A DNA stretch of 58,901 nucleotides from an uncultured Opitutia bacterium (GTDB lineage Bacteria; Verrucomicrobiota; Verrucomicrobiia; Opitutales; CAJWYM01): positions 1 through 58,901 of the forward strand of contig CAJWYM010000010.1 in NCBI GenBank assembly GCA_913049555.1, written 5' to 3'. This document shows, in pieces, positions 1 to 9,088 of this stretch. The notes below the pieces were generated by a model. That model made no database searches. It had not been told where the DNA came from and worked only from the letters and a program-made list of their open reading frames with translations. Every line of letters starts with the position of its first letter. The first letter of the stretch is position 1. Both the position numbers and the translations under genes were made by a program.

Positions 1-1010
1 ACTCCCAAACCACCAAAAACATTGGTGGTCGGAACACTGTTTCCGTTGATTGTGTCTGAAAAATCACGAGAGATACTGGATGAAAAATTTACTTTGGGTC
101 TTTGATTGGCCCGAATAACCACATACCTGTTTTTTTCTTGTTCAATAAGATCCATTTGATTGTTTACTTGCCTAGTCCCTGCATACCAGTTGCCTGGCAA
201 TCTAAACTCAGTCAACCAAAGCTGAATCAAACTTAAATTTAAGGGAGGGACCTCACTCGATCCCTCAACCGCGACTTTCACCCCGGAGGCATGTTCAAAA
301 TCATCAGTAATTTCCCGGTTGTCATAAACAATTCGCTCAATGTCCAAAAAAGATTCTTCTAAAGTGATTTGAAACTCCAAATACTCTTCTGCTGAAATTC
401 TACCCGCATTGAAATCCCCTTTTTTAACTTTTGCATCCTCTTTTAAAATATTCTCCTCCAATCTTGTGTTTCTAAGTTTTAAATTATTAATCACAAGATC
501 CATATAACTGGAACGGAAATCTTGAACGAGACTTTGAAAAGACTCCTCAGTAATTCTCACACTCCGGTCGTACTGAAGTTCGCCAATTTTAATACCTGCA
601 TGGACGGCACCCCAATGATAGAGGGGTCTGGACATACCAATAGATCCATTCATCCCCATGCTGTCCGTGGTCGGGCCATTTTCGCGAAAAGTTCGATTAG
701 CACCAAAGGACATACCTGTCGAAAGTCTCGGCCAATAGGCAGATCGAGCAATTTTTAAATCCTCCGTTGCAATGTTTTGACGCAACAAATTCTCAATCAT
801 TTGAGGAGCCCGATCTCCAGCATTGATTAAAATACTTTCCAATTCGGGGTACAAAATTTCTGGTCTCGGCAGATCTGAAACCGTAATTTCTTGAGTTGGC
901 AAATTGGAAGTAGCGATTCTTTGCTCAACATTCGCATGGATGTTTAAAACTGAAAATAATACAGCAAAAACAGAATATAAAGGCCCCTTATACATTCTTA
1001 AGATACTCAT
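1..1010 (-). CDS. TolC-family outer membrane efflux protein, C-terminal part beyond window
   Basis: The frame stays open from an ATG at 1010 to the window edge, giving about 336 residues of the N-terminal part; the C-terminus lies outside. The product starts with a short basic segment and a hydrophobic stretch (about residues 8-26, ending near NIHA), which looks like a Sec signal peptide. Long helical segments with regular charged/hydrophobic spacing follow, including LEENILKEDAKVKKGDF and RISAEEYLEFQITLEE, as expected for the periplasmic helices of TolC-type outer membrane factors. AAAGGA lies about seven bases before the ATG, one of the few good ribosome sites here. Such proteins form the outer membrane exit duct of RND, MFP or type I secretion systems. 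The partner genes would lie to the left. The family call rests on helix pattern and signal peptide only. Confidence 0.6.
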   Translation of the reverse strand, partial: MSILRMYKGPLYSVFAVLFSVLNIHANVEQRIATSNLPTQEITVSDLPRPEILYPELESILINAGDRAPQMIENLLRQNIATEDLKIARSAYWPRLSTGMSFGANRTFRENGPTTDSMGMNGSIGMSRPLYHWGAVHAGIKIGELQYDRSVRITEESFQSLVQDFRSSYMDLVINNLKLRNTRLEENILKEDAKVKKGDFNAGRISAEEYLEFQITLEESFLDIERIVYDNREITDDFEHASGVKVAVEGSSEVPPLNLSLIQLWLTEFRLPGNWYAGTRQVNNQMDLIEQEKNRYVVIRANQRPKVNFSSSISRDFSDTINGNSVPTTNVFGGLG

Positions 1011-1040
1011 AAATATATCCTTTTAGATCAACCTCCAATT

Positions 1041-2453
1041 TTACAATTGGATGCTTTTGCAGTATTTTTCAACAATTCCATCGAAGGATCCATTAGAAAA
1101 AAAACAAACGATCTTTCTTTGAGGACTTTTGTGAGCGATTAAATGCTCAAGCAACAACTCATTGGAATTAAAAAAATTTGCGGCAACCTTGGATGCACAA
1201 AGTTCAGCGCACAAAAAATCAAGATCCAATCGATGTTCCAATTTTATAGAACTCCCTCGATGCAATGTTCCAATCAAAACTTTATCCGCAGACAAAAAGG
1301 CTCGCCTGAACTCCGATTGAAAAATGTTTTTCACAGAAGTATTGCTTCTAGGTTCAAAGCAAACAATCAACTCGGAATCTTTAAAGCGACTTTTTAAAGA
1401 ATGTATGGTTCCCTCAATCGCAGTTGGGTGATGACCAAAATCTTCAACACAAACGAGCTCCTCGCAATTGATCAAAACCTCCTGTCTCCTTTTTACTCCT
1501 ATGAAATTAGAAAGTGAAGATAAGTTTAAAGAAAACAAATCCTTGTCGTAATAAGCAATGGCAGTTGCTACAGAGGCCATTGCAGCATTGCGAGCATTGA
1601 ACAAGCCGTGTAACTTCCAATTTACAGATTGCCACAACTTGCCATCATAGAATAATTCAAAGCTAGATTCGGTTTCGTTTTCCACAAAACTGGCGATTTG
1701 GACATCACAATGAGGACTGCATCCAACAGTGATGACAGGAGCCCAATCAATTGGAAACAAGGACATTACATTTTCATCGTCTGCGTTGACAATAACAGTT
1801 CCGGTCCCAGGTAGAATTTTAAGCAAATGACGAAAAGTTCTTAAAACATCCTCTAAATCTCGAAAAATGTCCGCATGATCAAATTCAATATTATTGATTA
1901 CTAGGATATTTGGGTGATACAAAATAAATTTGCTTCGTTTATCAAAAAAAGCACTGTCATACTCATCTCCTTCAATAAAAAAAGGAGCTTTTGAATCCCC
2001 AAGGCAAGATCCTTTCGGTAAATCACGTGGAACTCCACCAATTAAATAACCGGGATCAAAGCCATTGATATTTGCCAAATAAGCGCTGATAGTTGTGGTA
2101 GTTGTTTTTCCATGAGTGCCACAAATCACTACAGAATTTCTATTCTCTAAAATTTCTTTACCTAGCAAGTCAGGTAAAGATACATAGGGAAATGCTCTAG
2201 AGCAAAGAAGCCACTCCATTTCTGGATTTCCCCTTGATACGACATTCCCCACTACTACCAGATCGGGTTCCTCGACTACTAAATTTTCTACATCAAAGCC
2301 AATTCTATAACGGATTTTTTCTGACTCTAATGCATAGGACATCGGTGGATAAATTCCGGTATCCGAGCCCGTGCAGTCGTGACCCAGGTTTTTCATTAAA
2401 ATAGCCGCGTTTCCCATCGCGGTTCCACCAATTCCCATGAAGTAAATTTTCAT
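1041..2453 (-). CDS. mpl: UDP-N-acetylmuramate:L-Ala-D-Glu-meso-DAP ligase (Mpl)
   Basis: A 470-residue Mur-ligase family protein of the muropeptide recycling type. It joins the recovered tripeptide L-Ala-gamma-D-Glu-meso-DAP to UDP-MurNAc with ATP, in the cytoplasm. The N-terminal Rossmann-like segment has MGIGGTAMG and SDTGIYPPMS, characteristic of Mpl rather than MurC. The ATP loop CGTHGKTTTTT is at residues 111-121, and the central domain has EGDEYDSAFFDKRSKF, an Mpl signature. Length fits Mpl (about 450-490). Its presence implies DAP-type peptidoglycan and cell-wall recycling. It is separated from the TolC-like gene by 30 bp and from the regulator upstream by a 270-bp gap carrying a tandem repeat. 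No clear Shine-Dalgarno precedes the ATG. Confidence 0.93.
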   Translation of the reverse strand: MKIYFMGIGGTAMGNAAILMKNLGHDCTGSDTGIYPPMSYALESEKIRYRIGFDVENLVVEEPDLVVVGNVVSRGNPEMEWLLCSRAFPYVSLPDLLGKEILENRNSVVICGTHGKTTTTTISAYLANINGFDPGYLIGGVPRDLPKGSCLGDSKAPFFIEGDEYDSAFFDKRSKFILYHPNILVINNIEFDHADIFRDLEDVLRTFRHLLKILPGTGTVIVNADDENVMSLFPIDWAPVITVGCSPHCDVQIASFVENETESSFELFYDGKLWQSVNWKLHGLFNARNAAMASVATAIAYYDKDLFSLNLSSLSNFIGVKRRQEVLINCEELVCVEDFGHHPTAIEGTIHSLKSRFKDSELIVCFEPRSNTSVKNIFQSEFRRAFLSADKVLIGTLHRGSSIKLEHRLDLDFLCAELCASKVAANFFNSNELLLEHLIAHKSPQRKIVCFFSNGSFDGIVEKYCKSIQL

Positions 2454-2652
2454 AAAAAAAGTTTCCGTTTATTTCCTTAGAATCTCAAACTAAAAAAAGA
2501 TTCCACTCTTGAAAATACTTTCAAATAGAAGCCCTTTAAAACAAATTTTTAGAAGCGTAAACAAGACCATCCAAGAAGAAAGAATTTAAGCCATAAATAA
2601 ATAGCAAATTGCTAGTCCAATCAAAATCTTAAGGAGGATCGCTCTCTTTTCA

Positions 2653-2701
2653 GGTCTAAGGTCTAAGGTCTAAGGTCTAAGGTCTAAGGTCTAAGGTCTA
2701 A
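2653..2701. repeat. Tandem heptamer repeat, 7 perfect copies of GGTCTAA
   Basis: Seven uninterrupted, identical copies of the 7-bp unit ggtctaa fill 49 bp. They begin 22 bp past the stop of the XylR-type gene and lie in the 270-bp gap before mpl. There is no imperfect copy at either edge. A short inverted repeat (tagcaa, one base, ttgcta) lies at 2602-2614 in the same gap. Such a short perfect array is prone to slippage and probably varies in copy number. It is not CRISPR: unit too short and no spacers. No function can be read from the sequence. Confidence 0.95.
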
Positions 2702-2723
2702 AAATCAAAATTTCCTTGTTCAC

Positions 2724-3875
2724 TCAAACCACTTTTTGAAATTTTTTCCTGTACGCTGTCGGTGTCAAAAGGGTGACTTGTTTGAAACTGACCGAAAATC
2801 TCTCAGCGGAACTAAAACCTGATTTTTCTGCAATTTCGGGCATTTGCATACTTGTATCTAGTAAAAGTCTTTCCGCTCTTTCCACTTTCAATCGGACAAT
2901 TTCTTCTCTTGGAGTCTTTTTCAAATACAATTGGAACAATTTCTCTAAGCTTCTTCTTGAGACCCGACAATGCCTTACAACCTCCTCTACACTCAAATTA
3001 GCGGAAATATTATTCCTAATAAAATAGACTGCTTGGACTAAGACCGGATTGTCAATATACAACATATCGGAGGATTGCCTATGCTCTATAAGGGAGGGTT
3101 CAATAAGGGTTGTAAGAGGAAAATCAAAATTTTTTTTGCAAATTTTGACCAAGTTTTGAGTCGCCTGATACCCAATCTGAGCCCATGGAATTCGAACACT
3201 CGACAAAGGTGGATTCACTAAATCACAAATGAGGGGATCATTATTAGCGGAAATCACTGCAAAATCATCTGGAATTTTAATTCCCAATTGACGGCACCTT
3301 TCCAATAGAGATCTACCTAGAGGATCATGAGCAGTAAAAATCGCACAAGGTTTAGGTAAAGACTGCAACCATTCACTTGCCGTAGATTGATGATCTTGCC
3401 AATATTCAGTATACCTGCGAACGACCTCTACCCTTTCAATGAATTTATGAACCTGCAATCCTTTGGTGTTTAAAAAAGATTCATAACCTTTCAGTCGTTG
3501 CTCTGAATAGTGAGTATTATTGCCGTAAAATGCGATCTCCCTGTAGCCTTGATTTAAAAAATATCTGGCAACAGAATATCCGACTTCTCGATCATTTACA
3601 TCCACATATCTGCAATTTTCATATTTAAAATCCTCTGCATCATTTGGACAAATAACCACAGGCAACTGAATTTTATCTAAAATAGGTCGAGTCAACCCAA
3701 GTATGTATTCACTGATAATCCCATCCGGTTTCCATTGATCTAATAACTCAGTGATTTCCTCCAAAGGTCTATAAATATCAATCTGCCAGAACTCATAACC
3801 CTCTTGAACGAATGGAATAAAGCCTGGAGAAAATCGATTTATATTGGTAGGAGAGGCAATTAAAGCAATTTTCAC
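2724..3875 (-). CDS. XylR-type transcriptional regulator (LacI-like ligand domain + AraC HTH)
   Basis: A 383-residue regulator. Residues 1 to about 270 resemble the periplasmic-binding-protein fold of LacI/GalR effector domains (VGYSVARYFLNQGYREIAFYG; IPDDFAVISANND). Residues about 278-383 form an AraC/XylS DNA-binding domain with two helix-turn-helix units (LSVEEVVRHCRVSRRSLEKLF; MPEIAEKSGFSSAERFSVSFK) and the usual TPTAYRKKF ending. This arrangement is that of E. coli XylR (392 aa) and is very common in Verrucomicrobiota, Lentisphaerae and Planctomycetes, where it usually senses a sugar. The start is GTG. No sugar transport or catabolic gene lies next to it, so the ligand cannot be inferred. 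The adjacent genes are peptidases and mpl. Confidence 0.9.
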   Translation of the reverse strand: MKIALIASPTNINRFSPGFIPFVQEGYEFWQIDIYRPLEEITELLDQWKPDGIISEYILGLTRPILDKIQLPVVICPNDAEDFKYENCRYVDVNDREVGYSVARYFLNQGYREIAFYGNNTHYSEQRLKGYESFLNTKGLQVHKFIERVEVVRRYTEYWQDHQSTASEWLQSLPKPCAIFTAHDPLGRSLLERCRQLGIKIPDDFAVISANNDPLICDLVNPPLSSVRIPWAQIGYQATQNLVKICKKNFDFPLTTLIEPSLIEHRQSSDMLYIDNPVLVQAVYFIRNNISANLSVEEVVRHCRVSRRSLEKLFQLYLKKTPREEIVRLKVERAERLLLDTSMQMPEIAEKSGFSSAERFSVSFKQVTLLTPTAYRKKFQKVV

Positions 3876-3936
3876 CAGAAATTCAAAAGGATTTTAATCA
3901 GGATCTACAGAGTCATATTCTCTATCACGAATTCAA

Positions 3937-5325
3937 TCAAACGCCAGCAAGATCGCCAATTATTTTTTCAAAAGTCAGAATTCCTTTTTTCATAATATTA
4001 AGATCAAAACTTTCATCGGGTGCATGTAAATTGTCCTCGGGCGTGAACAAACCAATCATAACCGAATCCAAACCCGCTACATCTTTAAGATCTGCAATAA
4101 TTGGAACGCTCCCACCTTCCCGCAAGTAAAGGGGCTTCTTTCCAAAAACTTCAGCAATTCTTTTCTCTGCACTTTTGAAGGCATCTACCATAGCTTGAAC
4201 CTGACCCTCAGGCGTGTTGGGTTTATTTGGCGGAATGACTACATAAGGATTTCCTTCGCCGTGGACCTTAATATTCGCTCTTATTCCAGCTGGAACTCTG
4301 GATTCAATCGCTTCTTTAACTAACTTTTCGATCTTCTTACTCTCTTGATTCGATACAAGTCTACAGCTTATTTTGACAAATGCCTTGCTTGGAATAACAG
4401 TCTTTGTTCCCTCACCCTGATAACCCCCACCAAAACCATTGAATTCTAAAGTGGGTGCAAATCGAACCGATTCATGGACAGAATATCCATCTGGAGGAAA
4501 GAAAGCATCCACATCCAAAAATTCTTTGTATTCATCTACGGAACCTGGAAACTTTAAAAGCTCCTCTCTCTCCCAGTCTTCGACAGGAAGAACATCCTCA
4601 TAAAAACCTTCAATATTTACGAGTCCCTTTTCGGTGTGTAAACTAGAACATAAATCCGCAAGAGCACGAATTGGATTTACGACTGGACCCCCGTGCAATC
4701 CAGAATGTAAGTCTGATTTTGGACCGGTCAACTCCACTTCTAATGAAACCAAACCTCTCAGTCCAGTCGTGATTACTACTTGATCTTCACTAGGTATACA
4801 AGTATCCGAAACTAAAACAAAATCCGCTCGAGACAAATCATGCTGATAATCTTTTAAAAATTGGCTAAAACTCGGACTTCCAATTTCCTCTTCCCCTTCT
4901 ATTAAATAAGTAATATTCAAAGGCAAATCGGGTTGTTTCTTCAATAAATTCGCGAGAGCACACAAGTGAACAATTTGGGGTCCTTTATTGTCTGCAGCTC
5001 CTCTCCCATAAAGACGATGGCCGCGAACCTCTGCATGAAACGCTGAACTACTCCAAAGGTTTAAAGGATCTGCTGGTTGAACATCGTAGTGACCATAAAT
5101 AATAATATGGGGCCAAGTAGGATCTCCATGACGCTTGGCCAAAACTATCGGGTGCAAGGGGGTTTCAACGATTTCCACATGAAAATCTAATTCTTCTAGC
5201 AAATGAACTACAAATTCTCGAGCCCCTGAAAGGCCTGCTTTATAATTTGAATCCGCGGATATGCTAGGAAAAGAGATATACTTTTTGAGTAATTCCTCGG
5301 GATTTGAAAAAGATTCTGACATCAT
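3937..5325 (-). CDS. M20 family dipeptidase (zinc/cobalt metallopeptidase)
   Basis: A 462-residue M20 peptidase of the dipeptidase/carnosinase type. Metal ligands and catalytic residues are in place: H79 and D81 in GHYDVQP, bridging D112 in GAADNKGP, the glutamate pair in GEEEIGS (about 145-147), D174 in VSDT, and H434 in HAPDES near the C-terminus. A dimerisation domain lies between about residues 190 and 340. No signal peptide is seen, so it probably hydrolyses small peptides in the cytoplasm. The ATG overlaps the TAA of the upstream M48 lipoprotein gene by one base (TAATG), so the two are probably translationally coupled. A second ATG follows immediately (residue 2). Confidence 0.93.
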   Translation of the reverse strand: MMSESFSNPEELLKKYISFPSISADSNYKAGLSGAREFVVHLLEELDFHVEIVETPLHPIVLAKRHGDPTWPHIIIYGHYDVQPADPLNLWSSSAFHAEVRGHRLYGRGAADNKGPQIVHLCALANLLKKQPDLPLNITYLIEGEEEIGSPSFSQFLKDYQHDLSRADFVLVSDTCIPSEDQVVITTGLRGLVSLEVELTGPKSDLHSGLHGGPVVNPIRALADLCSSLHTEKGLVNIEGFYEDVLPVEDWEREELLKFPGSVDEYKEFLDVDAFFPPDGYSVHESVRFAPTLEFNGFGGGYQGEGTKTVIPSKAFVKISCRLVSNQESKKIEKLVKEAIESRVPAGIRANIKVHGEGNPYVVIPPNKPNTPEGQVQAMVDAFKSAEKRIAEVFGKKPLYLREGGSVPIIADLKDVAGLDSVMIGLFTPEDNLHAPDESFDLNIMKKGILTFEKIIGDLAGV

Positions 5326-6104
5326 TATCTGTATCGGTTGTTTTGATAAATAAGCATCGCATTGGGTAGAATACTTTGTAGGTGACGAAGTCGATCCGGT
5401 TCCGCCGGATGAGAGGACAAAATTGTAGGAACTTTTCTCATTTTAGAATGATGAATCATCTTTTGCCAAAATGCAATCGCTGCCTGAGGATTGTAACCCG
5501 CCAGCGACATATAGGTCAGCCCAAGATTGTCCGCCTCCATTTCATGGGCTCTTGAATATCTTAGGGATCCCAATTGCCCTCCCACTCCTGACAAAGCATA
5601 CACAATCTCTTTGGTGGTCTCATCCATGTCTTTTGCCAAAAAACCACCAATTGCACCCGCGGCAGCCAGACCCATTTGAAGAGAAACTTGTTGATTTGAA
5701 TGGCGAGCAGCGACATGAGCAACTTCGTGCCCTAGAACTGCAGCCAACTCATCATCCGAGGCAATAAATTTGATAAGCCCAGAGTACACTCCAATCTTAC
5801 CTCCGGGCATAGCAAAAGCATTCAATTGAGAATCATCTTCAAAGACTACATACTCCCAATTCAAATATCCCAAATCTCTCGAAGCTATTTCTGTTATTCT
5901 TTTGCCAACCCTTCTCACTCGATTGTTATAATTTGAATTGTAGGAAATATTCGAGTCCTTTTTTAGTTGAACAAAAGCAAGTTGAGATTGGGAAACCAGG
6001 GTCTCCTCAGGGATTAAAGTAAAAGCAGATCGGCCAATTTCTGGGACTGTGTAACAACCGCTAACAAAAAGAATAAAAAACAAAAATTTATTCTTAATCT
6101 TCAT
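5325..6104 (-). CDS. M48 family zinc metalloprotease, lipoprotein
   Basis: Starting at the ATG at 6104 the product has 259 residues and a textbook lipoprotein signal: basic n-region KIKNK, hydrophobic core FLFFILFV, lipobox VSGC with the acylated Cys at residue 17. The M48 core follows: HEVAHVAARH (HEXXH at 126-130) and the third zinc ligand Glu in HEMEAD (about 188). It resembles the periplasmic LoiP/BepA/YcaL group, which degrades or helps fold outer-membrane proteins. The frame extends upstream to a TTG at 6131, but that would bury the signal peptide behind nine extra residues, so the ATG is preferred. It lies 30 bp after purH and is coupled to the M20 dipeptidase downstream. Confidence 0.9.
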   Translation of the reverse strand: MKIKNKFLFFILFVSGCYTVPEIGRSAFTLIPEETLVSQSQLAFVQLKKDSNISYNSNYNNRVRRVGKRITEIASRDLGYLNWEYVVFEDDSQLNAFAMPGGKIGVYSGLIKFIASDDELAAVLGHEVAHVAARHSNQQVSLQMGLAAAGAIGGFLAKDMDETTKEIVYALSGVGGQLGSLRYSRAHEMEADNLGLTYMSLAGYNPQAAIAFWQKMIHHSKMRKVPTILSSHPAEPDRLRHLQSILPNAMLIYQNNRYR

Positions 6105-6134
6105 GAAACCAAGGACAGAAATAGAACTCAAAGT

Positions 6135-7688
6135 TTAATGTTTGAAATGCCTTTTTTTAGTAAAGACCATTGCCATCCCTCTTTCATTAGCCGCTTGAAT
6201 CACCTCTTTATCTCTTACACTTCCACCGGGTTGGACTGCACAAGTTGCGCCCGCATCAGCAGCAGCGATTAGACCATCAGCAAATGGAAAAAACGCATCC
6301 GATGCAACGCAAGTTCCATCCAAAGATAAACCCGCATCCTTTGCCTTCATAATAGCAATACGAGAACTGTTAACTCGGGACATTTGACCCGCTCCAACTC
6401 CAATAGTTTGCTCTCCTTTTGTGTATACAATCGCATTGGATTTGACATGCTTGACCACTTTCCACCCAAACAGCAATGACTTCCACTCTTCATCAGTCGG
6501 TTGCCTTTCAGTTACCACTTCAAAAGTCGAGGGATTGGGCCTTTTATGGTCTCGATCTTGGATTAAATATCCTCCAGGAACACTTTTAATTTCAGAGAGT
6601 GTCTCTGCTCCAAATCCTGTTTTTGCAACCATGAGACGCACCTTTTTTTTCTTTGCAAAAATATTTAAAGCCTCCTCAGAAAACTTAGGAGCAATGATCA
6701 CCTCGCAAAAAATTTCTCGAATCTTATTTGCTACTTCCAAGTCGCAAGTATTGTTCATAATTATAATTCCACCAAAGGGCGCTTCATTGTCTGTTGCAAA
6801 CGCAAGATCCCAAGCTTTTTCTAATGAAAAATCAGAAGCAACTCCACAAGGATTCGTATGTTTTAAAATCGCCAGAGAAGGGGCTTCGAATTCACCGATC
6901 AAATAGACTGCAGCTGAAATATCTATAATATTGTTATAACTAAGCTCTTTCCCTTGAAGTTGTTTAAAGTATTCAAAAAAGTTTCCATAAAGAGCCGCTT
7001 GTTGATGAGGGTTTTCTCCATATCTAAGGGTTTGTACTCGGGTGGATCGAATTTCCAAACATTCAGAAAATCCAGACATTTCTGCCAAGTCAGGGCCTTC
7101 TTCCTCTTTCTTTAAATATTCTGTGATGGCTCGATCATAAGCGCTTGTTTTATCAAAAACTTTAATTGCCAATTCCCTTCTCAATCGATTTAGAGCCGGC
7201 TCGTCGTTCAAATGAGAAAGAACTCGATCGTAATCGATCGGATCGCAAACAACAGTGACATCCAAGTGATTTTTAGCAGCACTTCTCAACATTGAGGGAC
7301 CCCCTATATCAATGTTTTCAATTGCATCTTCGCGAGTGACCTCTAATTTTGCAACCGTTTCCTCAAATGGGTAGAGATTAACTACCACTAGATCAATCAT
7401 TTCGATAGAGTGCTCAGCCGCCTTTTCACAATGATCTTCATTGTCTCTTAAACAAAGAAGCCCTCCATGAATTTTCGGATGCAAGGTTTTTACTCGACCA
7501 TCCATCATTTCTGGAAAGCCAGTATGTTCACTCACATCGGTTGTTTCTAATCCACTGTCTCGAAGAACTTTAGCAGTTCCCCCTGTGGATAGGATTTTAT
7601 ACCCATGCAATTCAACTAATTCAGTGCAAAAAGGAATGATTCCTGTTTTATCACTGACAGATACTAGTGCTACTTTTCCGATACCCAT
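6135..7688 (-). CDS. purH: Bifunctional AICAR transformylase / IMP cyclohydrolase (PurH)
   Basis: PurH catalyses the last two steps of IMP synthesis: formylation of AICAR with 10-formyl-THF and ring closure. The N-terminal cyclohydrolase (MGS-like) domain begins VALVSVSDKTGI and has STGGTAK and DGRVKTLHPKIHGG. The C-terminal transformylase part has RYGENPHQ, LKHTNPCG and the closing AVQPGGSVRDKEVI, then a family-typical tail in KKRHFKH. From the ATG at 7688 the protein has 517 residues, the usual length. The frame also runs 21 codons further upstream to an ATG at 7751, but that segment has no family counterpart and would overlap the palindrome at 7733-7748. AGGAAG lies about 16 bases before the chosen ATG. 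purD diverges from it. Confidence 0.95.
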   Translation of the reverse strand: MGIGKVALVSVSDKTGIIPFCTELVELHGYKILSTGGTAKVLRDSGLETTDVSEHTGFPEMMDGRVKTLHPKIHGGLLCLRDNEDHCEKAAEHSIEMIDLVVVNLYPFEETVAKLEVTREDAIENIDIGGPSMLRSAAKNHLDVTVVCDPIDYDRVLSHLNDEPALNRLRRELAIKVFDKTSAYDRAITEYLKKEEEGPDLAEMSGFSECLEIRSTRVQTLRYGENPHQQAALYGNFFEYFKQLQGKELSYNNIIDISAAVYLIGEFEAPSLAILKHTNPCGVASDFSLEKAWDLAFATDNEAPFGGIIIMNNTCDLEVANKIREIFCEVIIAPKFSEEALNIFAKKKKVRLMVAKTGFGAETLSEIKSVPGGYLIQDRDHKRPNPSTFEVVTERQPTDEEWKSLLFGWKVVKHVKSNAIVYTKGEQTIGVGAGQMSRVNSSRIAIMKAKDAGLSLDGTCVASDAFFPFADGLIAAADAGATCAVQPGGSVRDKEVIQAANERGMAMVFTKKRHFKH

Positions 7689-7732
7689 AGAAATCAATTT
7701 GATTCTTCCTGATAAATTTCGCAAGGAAAAAT

Positions 7733-7748
7733 ACGGAGTAAACTCCGT
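7733..7748. promoter_or_regulatory. 16-bp perfect palindrome between purH and purD, candidate purine operator
   Basis: ACGGAGT-AA-ACTCCGT is a perfect inverted repeat (7-bp arms, 2-bp centre) in the 113-bp gap between the two divergent purine genes, if the family-supported starts (7688 and 7802) are right. Length and outer ACG/CGT ends recall the 16-bp LacI-family operators such as E. coli PurR (ACGCAAACGTTTGCGT). The inner bases differ, so the identity of the regulator is inference. Position and symmetry suggest one site controlling both genes. Confidence 0.55.
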
Positions 7749-7801
7749 CATTTTTAAAATTTGGGATGGATGTTAGATCTGAAATTATTTATATGTTAAA
7801 G

Positions 7802-9082
7802 ATGGCTAATATTTTTAAAAAAGTATTGATAATTGGATCTGGCGGTAGAGAACATGCGTTGGTAAAAGCATGCCTGAAAAGCCCATTGGTTGAAACAGTC
7901 ATTGCAGCTCCTGGAAATGGAGGGATGAAAAAAGAAGTGGAGTGTTTCGACGCTAAAATTGAAGAACCTCAAGAGATTGTCAAGTTAGCCATCGAGCAAT
8001 CCGTTGACTTTGCGATTATTGGACCTGAAATTCCACTTTGTGAAGGAGCTGTGGATGCTCTAGAGGCTGTTGGCATTCTAACTTATGGTCCTAATAAATC
8101 AGCAGCAAGATTTGAAGGCAGTAAAATTTTCACTAAGGAATTCCTTAAAAAATACAAGATTCCGTCCGCTGCATTCGAAAAATTTTCTGACTCCACTTCT
8201 GCAATTGATTACTTACGCTCACTGGATCATCCCCCTGTAATCAAAGCGAGTGGTTTGGCAGCTGGTAAAGGAGTTTTTATACCCGAATCGATTCAAGAGG
8301 CAATAGAAGTTGTCCGATCGGTTATGGATGAAAAGATCTTTGGTGACAGTGGCTCTGAAATTGTAATCGAAGAATTTATGGATGGAGAAGAAACTTCATT
8401 TCATATTATGGTATCTGGTGAATACTTTGCAATGCTTCCTACCAGCAGAGACCACAAGCGAGCCGGGAATGGGGATACTGGTTTAAACACTGGAGGCATG
8501 GGGGCCTATTCCCCTGCAAGAGATATTCCCAAATCTCTTTTTAACAGAATTGTTGAGGAAATTGTTCGTCCTACCATTCAAGGATTTATAAGAGACCATA
8601 TCAACTATCGAGGCACCCTCTATATTGGACTAATGCTCACCACTGAGGGACCTAAAGTGGTAGAATTTAATGTTCGTTTTGGAGACCCTGAAACCCAAGT
8701 TTTACTCCCAATGTTAGCACAAGATCCTGTAGATTTAATGATCAAATGTGCCAAGGGTCAGAAGGTGCCAGAAATAATACCCCAAAAATCAGGAGCCTCT
8801 GCAATTGTGGTTTTGGCTGCATCTGGCTACCCGAATACTTACCCTAAAGGGGACATTATTTCTGAGAATAAAACTCCCGATGGGGTTGAAATTATTCATG
8901 CAGGCACTCTGATGAATAAAGAGGGACAAGTCATCACGAATGGCGGGAGGGTTTTAGGCGTAACCGCTTATGGTGAAAATATTGATCAAGCTATAAAAAA
9001 AGCCTATCAAGGAGTCGATGCAGTCGATTACGCATCCAAATATTACCGAACTGACATAGGTCAAGTGCGGGGAACCTTTTAA
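7802..9082 (+). CDS. purD: Phosphoribosylamine-glycine ligase (PurD, GARS)
   Basis: PurD makes GAR from phosphoribosylamine, glycine and ATP, step two of purine synthesis. The chosen ATG gives 426 residues starting MANIFKKVLIIGSGGREHAL, matching the family's first strand and GSGGREHA loop. The ATP-grasp core is complete: KASGLAAGKGV, EEFMDGEETSFH, TSRDHKRAGNGDTGLNTGGM, and GLMLTTEGPKVVEFNVRFGDPE with the metal-binding Glu and Asn. The C-terminal domain has LAASGYPNTYPKG and NGGRVLGVT. The frame is open from an ATG at 7766, but the 12 extra residues have no family match. It is followed after 6 bp by the phosphofructokinase gene, so the two are almost certainly co-transcribed. Confidence 0.95.
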   Translation: MANIFKKVLIIGSGGREHALVKACLKSPLVETVIAAPGNGGMKKEVECFDAKIEEPQEIVKLAIEQSVDFAIIGPEIPLCEGAVDALEAVGILTYGPNKSAARFEGSKIFTKEFLKKYKIPSAAFEKFSDSTSAIDYLRSLDHPPVIKASGLAAGKGVFIPESIQEAIEVVRSVMDEKIFGDSGSEIVIEEFMDGEETSFHIMVSGEYFAMLPTSRDHKRAGNGDTGLNTGGMGAYSPARDIPKSLFNRIVEEIVRPTIQGFIRDHINYRGTLYIGLMLTTEGPKVVEFNVRFGDPETQVLLPMLAQDPVDLMIKCAKGQKVPEIIPQKSGASAIVVLAASGYPNTYPKGDIISENKTPDGVEIIHAGTLMNKEGQVITNGGRVLGVTAYGENIDQAIKKAYQGVDAVDYASKYYRTDIGQVRGTF

Positions 9083-9088
9083 TTATAT

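Noticed and set aside
522-758. Plus-strand ORF of 78 codons
   Set aside because: It lies antisense inside the TolC-family reading frame, which has a signal peptide and a ribosome site; the 78-codon product has no recognisable features.
2653-2701. Heptamer array as a CRISPR
   Set aside because: Unit is 7 bp with no spacers and no cas gene in the window.
7689-7751. Longer purH reading frame starting at 7751
   Set aside because: The additional 21 residues do not match the family and would overlap the palindrome; the ATG at 7688 fits the normal PurH length.
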